Below, piece by piece: positions 29,302 through 38,515 of a stretch of 64,000 bases of DNA. How positions within the stretch are numbered: the stretch's first letter is position 1; every line of letters begins with the position of its first letter. The notes beneath the pieces were generated by a model. That model did no database searches. It had not been told where the DNA came from and saw only the letters and a list, made by a program, of their open reading frames with translations. Position numbers and translations under genes: made by a program. The stretch spans positions 62,001-126,000 of the forward strand of contig NZ_JAANCM010000010.1 of assembly GCF_011603255.1 (NCBI RefSeq), given 5' to 3'. This stretch comes from Ferranicluibacter rubi (lineage in GTDB: Bacteria > Pseudomonadota > Alphaproteobacteria > Rhizobiales > Rhizobiaceae).

Positions 29302-29964
29302 TTAAAGCTGTGCGGTCCAATCGAAATCCTGGACGTAGAGACCGATCGGATTGAGCCGGATGATGGCCTCGTCCTGTGGTGCGGTCAGTGTCACCGTCGC
29401 GATCCCGCGGAACCGGCGCGTGCCGGTCTCCTTCCCCTTCCGGTCGCGCTCATACTCGGTCCAGTCGATCTGGTAGGTCTGGTTGGAAAGCGCCACAATG
29501 TTGTTGACCTCGATAGAAACCGTCGATGTCTTCGCCTTTTCGAACGGTGAATTTCCTCGAAACCAGGCGTTGACCTTCTGGGTTGACGGATCAGAGGTTC
29601 GCAGCAGCGCGTAGGTCCGATCTATATACTGTTTTTGCACCACGGCATCCGGCGTAATCGAGCGGAAACTCGTGACAAAATTGCCGAGCGTCGCGCGCAC
29701 GACGCGGGGATCGGCATAATCGATCTGCTGTGGGAAGCCGACCGTGACGGAATTGCCGAGTTTATCAACTTCGACGATGTAGGGCACCAGCCTGACCTGA
29801 GTGCTGAGATACATTGCATAGCTGAAGCCGATTACGGCCATCGAGAGCCCGAGAATCCCGACGATCCGCCACACGCGCGCCGCCTGGATGTAGGAGCCGT
29901 ACCGCTCCGTCCATTCCTGTCGGGCGGCGAGGTAAAGACTTTCCGTGCTGTGATGTGATGTCAT
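29302..29964 (-). CDS. trbF: TrbF, VirB8-like protein
   Basis: The ATG at 29964 ([20 protein letters not shown]) follows GGGAG and fits the family; the longer upstream frame belongs to trbL antisense sequence. One membrane helix (about residues 33-55) precedes a VirB8-type periplasmic domain ([32 protein letters not shown]). Length 220 aa is typical. Bridges inner membrane and channel core. Confidence 0.92.
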   Translation of the reverse strand: MTSHHSTESLYLAARQEWTERYGSYIQAARVWRIVGILGLSMAVIGFSYAMYLSTQVRLVPYIVEVDKLGNSVTVGFPQQIDYADPRVVRATLGNFVTSFRSITPDAVVQKQYIDRTYALLRTSDPSTQKVNAWFRGNSPFEKAKTSTVSIEVNNIVALSNQTYQIDWTEYERDRKGKETGTRRFRGIATVTLTAPQDEAIIRLNPIGLYVQDFDWTAQL

Positions 29965-29983
29965 CACTTGGCTCCCTCTCTGC

Positions 29984-31165
29984 TTAGGATCTGTCAGTTC
30001 GTTCGGGAGACGGTTTTGGCCCAATGTAACCGCCACGGCTCTCGTCCAGTTTTGTGTTCGCCAGTCCCAGAATGGAGCCGGCATAGGCGCCAGGAGATCC
30101 GATCGCCTTTTCCTTAACGGCGACCCCGGCAGCTTTGCCGGCTGAGCCAATTCCAGCCCCGATGCCGCGCAAAGCTGCTCCAGCGACGGATGAGCCACCG
30201 TTACGCGCGGCCTGAGCTGCGGCTAGGCCGGCGCCAGCCGCACCTGCGGCAAGAAATGCTCCACCTGCAGCAAACGAAGCAGCTTGCCCGCCATGGCGGA
30301 TGGCCTCCATGCCGCCAGACACGGAAGCTCCCTGCACGACGCCCTGTATGATGTTCGGCACGTACATAGCGATGATGAAGACGACGACGGAGACGCCGGC
30401 GATGGCGAGCGTCGTGATGAACTGGTCGGATTCGGCCGTCGGGGCCTGTGCGAGCCCGAGCAGGACTTCCGACCCGATCTTTGCGATCATCACCAGCGCC
30501 ATCAGCTTCATGCCGACACCAAAGGCGTAGACCAGGTAGCGGATGGCAAAGTCCTTGGTGGACGACGAGCCGCCGAGACCAAGCATGATCATGCCGGCCA
30601 GCAGACCGACATACATCTCGACCATGACAGCCACGAACATTGCCGCGACGAGCGAGAAGCAGATCACCACCACGCCCATCGCCAGAACCGCCGCGATCGC
30701 GAGAGCGTTGTCCTCGAACACGCCGAACTTGGCTTGCTGGGACATTTGCGAGGCAACGCGGATGCCGGCGTCGAAGACCTCGGCCGGGGAGGCCGATCCA
30801 CCGTTGGCGCCAATCTGATACAAGCTATCGACGACCGTCCGTGCGAACGTCGGCCCCTGATTCAAGACGAAAGCGAAAAAGCCGATGAACATGACGCGGC
30901 GAACGAGTTCGGCAAACCAGCTGTCGAGCGAGGCCGCCTGAAGCGCCAGCCATACGGCGGCAATGCCAATTTCGATCCCGGCGAGGATCCAGAACAGAGA
31001 CCGGGCCGCATCCGTGATGGTAGCTTCCCAGCCTTTCGCGGCTGTGGAAACCTGGTTTTCCAGCTCGGTCAGAACCTGTCCCTGCTGGGCGAAGGCCGGG
31101 GTTGCAATCAGGAGGCACAAAAGTCCCGTAAGCAATAGCATCCGATCGAGATCGCTTCTTACCAT
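29984..31165 (-). CDS. trbL: TrbL, VirB6-like polytopic membrane protein
   Basis: 393 aa with an N-terminal signal/membrane segment and five to seven hydrophobic helices between residues 55 and 265, then a glycine/alanine-rich tail ([20 protein letters not shown]). This is the inner-membrane channel component. The start overlaps the trbK end by 7 bp. Confidence 0.92.
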   Translation of the reverse strand: MVRSDLDRMLLLTGLLCLLIATPAFAQQGQVLTELENQVSTAAKGWEATITDAARSLFWILAGIEIGIAAVWLALQAASLDSWFAELVRRVMFIGFFAFVLNQGPTFARTVVDSLYQIGANGGSASPAEVFDAGIRVASQMSQQAKFGVFEDNALAIAAVLAMGVVVICFSLVAAMFVAVMVEMYVGLLAGMIMLGLGGSSSTKDFAIRYLVYAFGVGMKLMALVMIAKIGSEVLLGLAQAPTAESDQFITTLAIAGVSVVVFIIAMYVPNIIQGVVQGASVSGGMEAIRHGGQAASFAAGGAFLAAGAAGAGLAAAQAARNGGSSVAGAALRGIGAGIGSAGKAAGVAVKEKAIGSPGAYAGSILGLANTKLDESRGGYIGPKPSPERTDRS

Positions 31166-31362
31166 CGTGGTCGCATCTCCTGCCCCTTTTCGATCGGCGG
31201 AAGCTCATTGCTGAAGCCAAAGACTTTTTGGCGCGTGAGCTGCTGCTCGTCGCTCAGTTGAGCGTGTTCGGGCTGTGTTGACCTGACGACCAACAGTGTC
31301 GCAACAGACGCACCCACAGCCATCACGAGCAGCGCAATGATCAGGATGGCGGGACGGCTCAC
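31159..31362 (-). CDS. trbK: TrbK-like entry-exclusion candidate, 67 aa
   Basis: GTG start at 31362 overlapping the trbJ stop. One hydrophobic helix (ILIIALLVMAVGASVATLLVV) is followed by a polar tail ending GQEMRPRW. The final EMRPRW echoes the trbJ ending KMEPRW. Position between trbJ and trbL identifies it as trbK. Classical TrbK is a lipoprotein, but no lipobox cysteine is present here, so this belongs to the non-lipoprotein type or works differently. Confidence 0.8.
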   Translation of the reverse strand: MSRPAILIIALLVMAVGASVATLLVVRSTQPEHAQLSDEQQLTRQKVFGFSNELPPIEKGQEMRPRW

Positions 31363-32162
31363 CAGCGGGGTTCCATCTTCTGGCCGCTTGGGATCGTCGT
31401 CACGTCGGCATTGAAGAACTTCTCCCGTCGCGTCTGCGCCAGATCCTTGTCGGTCTGTTCGCTCTGAAGCCAGGTTCCCATCATCGTCATCTGCTGCGAG
31501 ACAAGGCCTCGCAACTTCTGCATCTGTGTGACTTGCTGGGCGGCAATCTCGTGACCGACCTGGAGCGCCTTGACCTGGCCATTGGCCGAGTCCGACATGC
31601 TTCGAAGGGCGCTCATGGTGCTCTCTTCGCTGTCGAACTGATCGGCAGTCAGGCTTGCCGCTTTCAGCGTGCTGCCGATCGTGTCGCGATTGGTGTCCGA
31701 CCAACTCTGGTAGGTGGTGGAAAAGCTCTCCGCATTCGGCAGGCTGGTCTTCAGGTCCGCGTAGCTTTTGAAGCGCTGCTTCAGGACATCGTCGGCATTG
31801 CCCATGGAGAACGCAAGGCTCTGACCCTGATCGACAATGCTGCGAAGCTGGTTGAGATCCGCCTCGACCTCTCCCCAGATGTGGTTCGGCAGCTGTGCGG
31901 TGTTCTGCAGCATGTTCTGGTAGATTCTGAGCTGGTTCTGGATCTGCTCCGCCAGTTGACCGATCTGCGTGAGCTGATTGTCCACCTGCAGGCCTGAACT
32001 CTTCATCAGGTCGATCAGTTGCGCATTGTTGGCGAGCTGCGTCCACTCGGTCGCAGCGCCGGTCGCAGTTCCCGCCCGTGCAAGGTTGGATGAGCTCACT
32101 ATTGTGGCTGCGATGGTCAGGACGGCAAACCACTTATGTGTCGTTGAGGTGCGGTCGAGCAT
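31359..32162 (-). CDS. trbJ: TrbJ, VirB5-like protein
   Basis: The ATG at 32162 follows GAGGAGTCCACG. Signal peptide with cleavage near ARAG (about residue 31), then a mostly helical secreted protein (267 aa) with QLTQIGQLAEQIQNQLRIYQ and TMMGTWLQSEQ, typical for TrbJ. Probably a minor pilus component acting in the periplasm. It overlaps the trbE end by 29 bp. Confidence 0.9.
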   Translation of the reverse strand: MLDRTSTTHKWFAVLTIAATIVSSSNLARAGTATGAATEWTQLANNAQLIDLMKSSGLQVDNQLTQIGQLAEQIQNQLRIYQNMLQNTAQLPNHIWGEVEADLNQLRSIVDQGQSLAFSMGNADDVLKQRFKSYADLKTSLPNAESFSTTYQSWSDTNRDTIGSTLKAASLTADQFDSEESTMSALRSMSDSANGQVKALQVGHEIAAQQVTQMQKLRGLVSQQMTMMGTWLQSEQTDKDLAQTRREKFFNADVTTIPSGQKMEPRW

Positions 32163-34590
32163 CGTGGACTCCTCTCGATTCAAGCCAGTGGATCGGCCAG
32201 TCATGGCCATGTTCTTGCTTCAGAGCGCGGATGCGTTTGAGATCGTCCGTTCCGGAGGCGCCGACGAAACTGAGCGCGACAGGTCCAATCGACATGTCGA
32301 ACAGCCTTCTGCCCTCCGGGGTCGCGACATAATATTCGCGCTTCGGGATGGCGTTTGAGACGATCTCGATTTGGCGTTCGTTGAAGCCGATCCGCTCGTA
32401 GAATTCGCGGGTTCCCGCCTCGCGGGCGGCACCATTCGGAAGGCAGATTTTTGTCGGGCAGGATTCCTTCAGAACGTCGATGATGCCCGAGCGTTCGGCA
32501 TCGGAAATTGACTGCGTTGCGAGAACGACGGCGCAATTTGCCTTGCGCAGCACCTTCAGCCATTCTCGGATCTTGGCGCGGAAGACAGAATGGCCGAGCA
32601 TGAGCCAGGCCTCGTCGAGTATGATCAGGCTTGGCGATCCGTCGAGGCGCTTCTCGATCCGGCGAAACAGATAGGTGAGGACGGGCACCAGGCTGCGTTC
32701 GCCGAGGTTCATCAGTTCTTCGATCTCGAAGCACTGAAAGGCGCGCAGCGTCAGTCCATCCTCCTCCGCATCGAGGAGTTGTCCCATCGGTCCATCGACG
32801 GTGTAGTGATGCAGGGCGTCCTTGATCTCGCGCATCTGAACGCCGCTGACGAAATCCGACAGCGATCGCCCTTGCGCAGCGGCCATGAGCGCCACCTGGC
32901 GCGATATGGCGTTGCGATGATCGGGCGTGATGGTGACGCCCTGCACCGCGACCAGCGTCTCGATCCATTCGGTCGCCCAAGCCCGATCGCCGTCCGTAGA
33001 AAGGTCCCAGAGCGGGCAGAACGACAATCGTCTCTCTCCCGTTTCCTGATCGCCGCCGATGTCATAGTGATTTCCACCGGCAGCTAGGGTCAGCGGCAGC
33101 AGGGAATTTCCTTTGTCGAAGGCGAAGATCTGCGCATGCTCGTATCGGCGAAACTGAGCGGCAATCAGCGCCAGAAGTGTGGACTTGCCCGAGCCGGTCG
33201 GGCCAAAAATCAGCGTGTGTCCAACGTCATCGACATGGAGATTGAGCCGGAAGGGCGTCGAGCCGCTCGCGACCTGCATCAATGGCGGCGAGTTCCGAGG
33301 ATAGAATGGGCAAGGTGCTACGGGCGAACCCGACCACACGGAATTCAGGGGCACGAGATCGGCGAGATTGCTGGTGTTGATCAGCGGCTCGCGAATATTG
33401 CAGTACCAGTTCCCCGGTAGGCTTCCGAGATAGGCATCGGTCGCATTCAAGGTCTCGATTCTCGCGCCAAAACCTTCGGCTTGGAGCAAACGGCGGATGG
33501 CCTCCGCCTTCTCCTGCAGCACTTCGCGGTCCTCATCGAAGAGAATGACAACCGGCGTATAATAGCCATAGGCGACAAGCTGCGACGACGCCTGCGCGAT
33601 CGCATCCTCGGTCTCGGCCACCATGGTCATGGCGTCCTGGTCAACGGATCGGCTCTGCGTTTGGAAAAGCTGATCGAGGAACGGCCGCACCTTCTGCTGC
33701 CATTTCTTGCGCGTGCGCTCGAGCTTTTGCCGCGCCTCTTCCGCGTCAAGGAAAACGAAACGCGACGACCAGCGATAGGCCAGGGGCATAAGATCGAGGC
33801 TGCCGAGGATCCCCGGCCAGCTTTCCGCCGGCAGCCCATCGATCGCGACCACGCCGAGAAAGCGGTTCTCAATTTTCGGCGTCAGACCGTGCTGAAGCTC
33901 GGCGGTCGCCAGCCAGTCGAGATACATCGGCAGATTGGGCAGACGGACCGGATGGTTTTCGCCCGTGATGCAAAACCGGATGAACTGGAGAAGCTCGTCG
34001 TACCGAACAACGCGTTCCCCTCCCCGCTCGGTTGTCTCCCGAGTTTCCATGCGCCGGATCGACAGGGTGCTGGCCAGATACTGTTCGATCTCGCGGACGG
34101 CATTCTTGAAGATGACGAGCACGGTGTCCGCGTAGGTCTTCTTGCGGCTCTCCTTGTCGGAATAGATGTATTTGCTGAGGCGGCTCTTCTTCGGCTCGAG
34201 GGGCCGGTGCGTCAGGATGATGGTATGCCGGCTTTCGAAATGCGCCTGTTCGCGCCGAAACTGCGCCCGGCGCTCGGCATCGATCGCGCGCGTGACAGAA
34301 TCCGGAAAATGGCAGCGGTCCTCGGAGGGATAGTCGACCGTCGGAACCCGAATTGCTTCGACCTGAATCATCCATCCGCTGCCAAGCCGCGACAGAATGG
34401 CGTTGATCTGTCGCGACAACTCGTTGCGTTCTAGATCAGTGGCGCTTTCGGCATCAGGCCCTGCGAAGTACCAGCCGGCCATCAAGCTGCCGTCCTTCAG
34501 CAGGAGAATGCCATTGTCCACCAAGCCGGCATAAGGGACGAGATCAGCGAAGGACGGACCAGTGGTCCTGAACTGTTTGAGAGCGGCCAT
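32134..34590 (-). CDS. trbE: TrbE, VirB4-like transfer ATPase
   Basis: 818 aa with the CagE/VirB4 N-terminal region and a C-terminal ATPase: Walker A GPTGSGKSTLL (about residue 463) and Walker B LIILDEAWLMLG (about 657), followed by VVLATQSISDAERSG. It powers pilus assembly and substrate transfer at the inner membrane. Ten bases from trbD. Full length for the family. Confidence 0.95.
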   Translation of the reverse strand: MAALKQFRTTGPSFADLVPYAGLVDNGILLLKDGSLMAGWYFAGPDAESATDLERNELSRQINAILSRLGSGWMIQVEAIRVPTVDYPSEDRCHFPDSVTRAIDAERRAQFRREQAHFESRHTIILTHRPLEPKKSRLSKYIYSDKESRKKTYADTVLVIFKNAVREIEQYLASTLSIRRMETRETTERGGERVVRYDELLQFIRFCITGENHPVRLPNLPMYLDWLATAELQHGLTPKIENRFLGVVAIDGLPAESWPGILGSLDLMPLAYRWSSRFVFLDAEEARQKLERTRKKWQQKVRPFLDQLFQTQSRSVDQDAMTMVAETEDAIAQASSQLVAYGYYTPVVILFDEDREVLQEKAEAIRRLLQAEGFGARIETLNATDAYLGSLPGNWYCNIREPLINTSNLADLVPLNSVWSGSPVAPCPFYPRNSPPLMQVASGSTPFRLNLHVDDVGHTLIFGPTGSGKSTLLALIAAQFRRYEHAQIFAFDKGNSLLPLTLAAGGNHYDIGGDQETGERRLSFCPLWDLSTDGDRAWATEWIETLVAVQGVTITPDHRNAISRQVALMAAAQGRSLSDFVSGVQMREIKDALHHYTVDGPMGQLLDAEEDGLTLRAFQCFEIEELMNLGERSLVPVLTYLFRRIEKRLDGSPSLIILDEAWLMLGHSVFRAKIREWLKVLRKANCAVVLATQSISDAERSGIIDVLKESCPTKICLPNGAAREAGTREFYERIGFNERQIEIVSNAIPKREYYVATPEGRRLFDMSIGPVALSFVGASGTDDLKRIRALKQEHGHDWPIHWLESRGVHDARPHLNDT

Positions 34591-34600
34591 CCTTGCCTCC

Positions 34601-34900
34601 TCAGAATTTGCGCCACGGCGAGGTCGTCGGCCTGTAGGTGGGCTTGTAGGAAATATGGCGGAGGTAGACCTGCCGCATCATCGGGTCGGATTTCGCCATC
34701 ATGCGCAGCGCCCCGACGATGACGATCCAGACCGCAACCCCAAAAATGGCCGAGTAGACGGTCAACACAACGAAGATCAGGATCACGGACGCAAGCCCGG
34801 TGATCAGCACAAGCTCCCGGTCAGCGCCCATCAGCAGGTTCGGACGGGAGAGCGCGCGGTGGACGCGGTGACGACGGAGGCCAGACATGGGCTCAGCCAT
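34601..34900 (-). CDS. trbD: TrbD, VirB3-like membrane protein
   Basis: 99 aa, beginning [20 protein letters not shown], with a long hydrophobic region (about residues 30-68) and the family ending [13 protein letters not shown]. The start overlaps the trbC stop by 8 bp. Works with TrbE at the inner membrane. Confidence 0.92.
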   Translation of the reverse strand: MAEPMSGLRRHRVHRALSRPNLLMGADRELVLITGLASVILIFVVLTVYSAIFGVAVWIVIVGALRMMAKSDPMMRQVYLRHISYKPTYRPTTSPWRKF

Positions 34901-35276
34901 GAGCCCCCTCCCCTTCTCTCACCGATCCCGAGGTCGTGGCCGAAGTGTCGGTCACGCCGATGGAGGCACCGGTCGCACCGAACAGGCCGACGATCGTCGT
35001 GGCGCCCAAAAGGATGCCGGCAACCAGCATCACGTAGACCAGGCGTCGCGCGAAGTCGTTGAGTTCCCCGCCGAAGATCAGCATGCCGCCGGCGATCGCC
35101 ACCGCGGCAAGCGCAATGTATCCGGCGACCGGACCGGTGATCGATTCCTGGATCTGTTCGAGCGGACCCTCCCATGGAAGGCTGCCACCCGAGCTGGCGA
35201 GAGCCGGTATCACCGATAGGAAAAGGATGGGGACTGCACAACGTGCAATCGCGATCGCGGTGCCTCTAAGCGACAT
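34893..35276 (-). CDS. trbC: TrbC, pilin precursor (VirB2-like)
   Basis: The ATG at 35276 follows AGGAGGCACGCC. A long signal peptide (to about ALASSGG, residue 28) is followed by two hydrophobic segments ([37 protein letters not shown]), as expected for a pilin that is cut and cyclised by TraF. 127 aa. Overlaps the trbB end by 11 bp. Confidence 0.92.
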   Translation of the reverse strand: MSLRGTAIAIARCAVPILFLSVIPALASSGGSLPWEGPLEQIQESITGPVAGYIALAAVAIAGGMLIFGGELNDFARRLVYVMLVAGILLGATTIVGLFGATGASIGVTDTSATTSGSVREGEGAHG

Positions 35277-36243
35277 GGCGTGCCTCCTGTTCTTCGGTAG
35301 GCTGGTCGGACTGGATCTCGTATTGGCCGTCGACGAAGCGCTCGACATGGATGACATCACGCACCCGCCGTCCCCGAGGCGTTCTTTCGATGGAAATGAT
35401 CAGATCGACGGCCTCGCCGATGACCTCATGCATTGGCTGGTGGCTGGCTTCGGCAGTCAACTGTTCCAATCGGCGAAGCGCCGACATGGCGGTGTTGGAA
35501 TGAATGGTCGCCACGCCGCCGGGATGACCGGTGTTCCAGGCCTTCAAAAGTGTGAGGGCGGCCCCATCACGGACCTCGCCGACAATAATGCGGTCAGGCC
35601 GCAGGCGCAGGGTGCTTTTAAGCAGACGGGGCATATCCGCCATGTCGCTGGTGTGCAGAAGGACGGCATTCTCGGCGGTGCATTGGATCTCGGCGGTATC
35701 CTCCAGGATGACGATCCGGTCGGCGGGCGCGGACGTCACGATTTCGGCGATGACGGCGTTTGCGAGTGTGGTCTTGCCTGAACCTGTACCGCCGGAAATG
35801 ATGATGTTCAGACGCGACGCGATCGCGCTCCGGATCGTTGTGGCTTGGCAGTTCGTCATGACGCCGATGCGGACGTAGTCGTCGAGCGGTATCAGCCGCG
35901 ATGCTCGGCGCCGGATCGTGAAGGCTGGCTTGGCGACGATCGGAGGTAGCAACCCCTCAAATCGATGCCCACCGATCGGCAATTCACCAGAAATGATGGG
36001 CTGATCCGCATCGACCTCAGTCTGAAGAGCATGGGCGACCGTACCGATCACCATTTCAGCGGCGGCGGACGACATGGCACCGGCGGGGGCAACACCGTGG
36101 CCGAGCCGTTCGATGAAAAGCTTTCCATCTGGGTTCAACATGATCTCTAAGACGCTCACATCGTCCAGTGCGGCACAGAGCTGATCGCCGAGTGCCTCCT
36201 GGAGTTTGCGGACGAGTCGAGGATGGGAAAGGAGCTGTGTCAC
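35266..36243 (-). CDS. trbB: TrbB, VirB11-like secretion ATPase
   Basis: A GTG start at 36243 with GAGGGAG upstream gives a normal 325-aa product; the earlier in-frame ATG (36330) lies inside traI. Walker [14 protein letters not shown] (about residue 149), an Asp box [11 protein letters not shown] and Walker [14 protein letters not shown] are present. Hexameric ATPase of the type II/IV secretion superfamily. First trb gene, 10 bp after traI. Confidence 0.93.
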   Translation of the reverse strand: MTQLLSHPRLVRKLQEALGDQLCAALDDVSVLEIMLNPDGKLFIERLGHGVAPAGAMSSAAAEMVIGTVAHALQTEVDADQPIISGELPIGGHRFEGLLPPIVAKPAFTIRRRASRLIPLDDYVRIGVMTNCQATTIRSAIASRLNIIISGGTGSGKTTLANAVIAEIVTSAPADRIVILEDTAEIQCTAENAVLLHTSDMADMPRLLKSTLRLRPDRIIVGEVRDGAALTLLKAWNTGHPGGVATIHSNTAMSALRRLEQLTAEASHQPMHEVIGEAVDLIISIERTPRGRRVRDVIHVERFVDGQYEIQSDQPTEEQEARHVA

Positions 36244-36253
36244 GGGTTCTCCC

Positions 36254-36880
36254 TCACGCGGCTCGGTCGAGTGAAACGCTGAACTTGGAGCGATAGTCCG
36301 TTGGCCGGAGTTTCTGAAACATCTCTGCATTGGCCGGCAAGGTTCCGGCCACCGCCATCGTGACGCCGATCTTTTTCGGTTCGCCCAAGCGCCTCAGCGG
36401 CCAGCCAACGCGAGACAGGATGCGCTCGAACCGGAGATCGGTGACGGTCACGATATCCGTGAAGCCGTTTACCATCGACCATTCGGTGATCCCGGCGAAC
36501 ATGGTCAGTGTCGCCTCGTGTACCGAGCCCTCTCCCCTGCCCTCGCTGAGCGTCGTATCCACGCAGAAACGCGAGCTCTCGATCATGGCCTCGTGCGCAT
36601 CAAGCTGTCCGGAGGGAAGAAGAGATGGGAAGACGTCTACGACCATCGTCGGGCCGAGCGCGGGAAGAAGACGAGCGCAGCCCGCGACCGTATCAGCGCT
36701 CGAGAGAGCAAAAAGATAGGTTGGTTTCAGCCTGTCGAAATGATCCGATTCGCACCCGTCAATGACATCGACCTCCCAGCCCAAGCGGTCGGAGAAGACG
36801 CGCGCTCGGAGTTCGTGATGGCTGTGAAGAACGCGTGCCTCGTGAACATCTTGTGGTGTTGAGAAAGCCAGAACCTGCAT
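36254..36880 (-). CDS. traI: TraI, acyl-homoserine-lactone synthase (LuxI family)
   Basis: The ATG at 36880 (MQVLAFSTPQDVHEAR) follows GGAGAAATCG. LuxI residues are present: R and F in ELRARVFSDRLGWEVDV, the acidic pair in CESDHFD, R in GCARLLP, and E/R in ESSRFCVD. Close to Ti TraI (MIESSRFCVDT, RLGEPKKIG). It heads the traI-trb operon and would make the signal read by TraR. AHL chain length cannot be told from sequence. Confidence 0.93.
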   Translation of the reverse strand: MQVLAFSTPQDVHEARVLHSHHELRARVFSDRLGWEVDVIDGCESDHFDRLKPTYLFALSSADTVAGCARLLPALGPTMVVDVFPSLLPSGQLDAHEAMIESSRFCVDTTLSEGRGEGSVHEATLTMFAGITEWSMVNGFTDIVTVTDLRFERILSRVGWPLRRLGEPKKIGVTMAVAGTLPANAEMFQKLRPTDYRSKFSVSLDRAA

Positions 36881-36939
36881 CGATTTCTCCATCGTTGTGT
36901 TCGACAGGAAATGAGCACAGATCGGAATCGAGGTGCAGT

Positions 36940-36953
36940 TGTAGAATCCTACA
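36940..36953. promoter_or_regulatory. Candidate tra-box palindrome upstream of traI
   Basis: TGTAGAATCCTACA, 14 bp with a single mismatch to perfect dyad, 60-73 bp upstream of the traI start. GAATCCTACA also occurs in the traC-traA gap (about 17974-17983), and AATCCTACAA occurs on the minus strand at about 37038-37047. A TraR operator is the natural guess, though it differs from the Ti tra box. Confidence 0.5.
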
Positions 36954-37049
36954 TAGACCAAAGCGGTGAGTCGCAGCTTGCGAACACGCCGCGTTAGAGC
37001 TTGCAGTAGGTTCTCCCCATTTTCGAGGAGCTCGGCTTGTAGGATTTAC

Positions 37050-37065
37050 CCTAGAACAATCTAGG
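37050..37065. promoter_or_regulatory. Inverted repeat CCTAG-AACAAT-CTAGG
   Basis: Perfect 5-bp arms around 6 bp, immediately beside an AATCCTACAA half-site, in the shared traI-repA upstream region. Regulatory role possible but unproven. Confidence 0.35.
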
Positions 37066-37158
37066 AACTATCAAACCGACGGCATCGGTGCATATCATTG
37101 AATCTAATGAACTTAATCCCATGATACGATCATTCCGAGCTTTGTTGAGTGACGCGCC

Positions 37159-37175
37159 GTTAACGACTTGTTAAC
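37159..37175. promoter_or_regulatory. Paired GTTAAC sites upstream of repA
   Basis: GTTAACGACTTGTTAAC, two palindromic GTTAAC boxes 5 bp apart, about 105 bp before repA. It could be a parS-like or RepA/RepB binding site. It is the only such pair noticed around repABC. Confidence 0.4.
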
Positions 37176-37185
37176 GATAAAGCTC

Positions 37186-37214
37186 TTGCAGACTCGTAGC
37201 TGTTCGCGTCTTAT
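37186..37214 (+). promoter_or_regulatory. Possible repA promoter
   Basis: TTGCAG, 17 bp, TCTTAT. Imperfect -10. Its predicted start would fall at the left arm of the following inverted repeat, an arrangement suited to repression by RepA. Confidence 0.3.
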
Positions 37215-37216
37215 TG

Positions 37217-37260
37217 GACCTGCGGAGTTTTTGGGGTGAGCCCGCATTATACCGCAGGTC
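37217..37260. promoter_or_regulatory. Long inverted repeat in repA leader (RepA operator candidate)
   Basis: GACCTGCGG (37217-37225) and CCGCAGGTC (37252-37260), perfect 9-bp arms, ending 19 bp before the repA start. repABC plasmids commonly have a RepA-bound palindrome here. Confidence 0.55.
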
Positions 37261-37279
37261 ATCTCAACAGGCGCAGAAA

Positions 37280-38515
37280 ATGGCGAAGAGCAAGCAAGCA
37301 CCAGCACTAAAGGCCTCCCCATTGCGGGAAGTCGTTCGACGTCATTCGAATACATTATCGAAACAGCTACAGGCCCATCAGACGAAGATCTTCCCGCCGC
37401 TTGCAAGGAAGACGATCAGAAACTTCACGCCTGCAGAAGTGGCCAAGTTTTTTGGGCTCGCCGAAGGGTATCTGCGGACAGTCGTTGCTGATCTTGAAGC
37501 TCGTGATGACAACGACTTTAAGCCGGTGACCGGACCAGGCAACCGCCGTGTCTATAGCGTGGATGATGTCGCGAAGTTGCGAAAGCTGCTTGATGAAACG
37601 ACCCGTGGAGCACGGGTCCCCCGACGCTATGTCCAGAACCGAACCGAGGGCGAGGACCTGCAAGTCATCGCGGTGATGAATTTTAAGGGCGGATCAGGAA
37701 AAACGACAACTGCCGCTCATCTCGCGCAATATCTTGGCCTACGGGGATATCGCGTGTTGGCAATCGACCTTGATCCGCAGGCCAGTCTATCAGCGCTGTT
37801 TGGCACCCAGCCAGAGGTCGATGTTGGTGAGAACGAAACAATATACGGCGCAATTCGCTACGATGACGAGCGTCGGTCGATGCGGGACGTCATTCGGAAG
37901 ACGTACATACCAGGGCTGGACCTTATTCCAGGAAATATCGAGTTGATGGAGTTCGAACATACCACGCCCAAGGCGCTGATGCAGAAACGGCCAAATGAGC
38001 CAATTTTCTTCGCGCGGATCCAGACCGTCATCGAAGAGGTCGGAGACGACTACGACGTTGTCGTTATCGACTGCCCTCCTCAACTCGGCTTCCTCACGAT
38101 GTCTGCCCTGACTGCAGCGACCTCGGTCCTGATCACCGTGCATCCACAAATGTTGGATGTGATGTCCATGAACCAGTTCCTCGCGATGACAAGCGATCTG
38201 CTCGACGAAATTGCCAGCGTCGGCGCGGACGATCGAAACAACTGGATGAGGTTTCTCATCACACGTTTTGAACCCACCGATGGTCCGCAAAATCAGATGG
38301 TAGCGTTGCTCCGAAGCATGTTCAACGATGATGTGATGGTCAACTCGATGTTGAAGAGCACGGCAATTTCTGACGCCGGCCTCACCAACCAGACTCTGTT
38401 CGAGGTTGAACGGGGCCAGTTCACCCGGACGACCTATGACCGAGCTTTGGAGTCCATGAACAACGTCAACGCCGAAATCGAAGGTTTGATCAAGCAGGTT
38501 TGGGGGAGATCATGA
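37280..38515 (+). CDS. repA: RepA, ParA-family partition ATPase and repressor
   Basis: The start is placed at MAKSKQAPALKASPLREVV (37280), after the leader inverted repeat; an upstream TTG-type frame would run through that repeat. The N-terminal part has a helix-turn-helix-like region (FTPAEVAKFFGLAEGYLRTV), then the deviant Walker A FKGGSGKTTTAAHL (about residue 134) and VVVIDCPPQLGFL. 411 aa fits RepA. It partitions the plasmid and autorepresses repABC. The stop overlaps repB (ATGA). Confidence 0.95.
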   Translation: MAKSKQAPALKASPLREVVRRHSNTLSKQLQAHQTKIFPPLARKTIRNFTPAEVAKFFGLAEGYLRTVVADLEARDDNDFKPVTGPGNRRVYSVDDVAKLRKLLDETTRGARVPRRYVQNRTEGEDLQVIAVMNFKGGSGKTTTAAHLAQYLGLRGYRVLAIDLDPQASLSALFGTQPEVDVGENETIYGAIRYDDERRSMRDVIRKTYIPGLDLIPGNIELMEFEHTTPKALMQKRPNEPIFFARIQTVIEEVGDDYDVVVIDCPPQLGFLTMSALTAATSVLITVHPQMLDVMSMNQFLAMTSDLLDEIASVGADDRNNWMRFLITRFEPTDGPQNQMVALLRSMFNDDVMVNSMLKSTAISDAGLTNQTLFEVERGQFTRTTYDRALESMNNVNAEIEGLIKQVWGRS

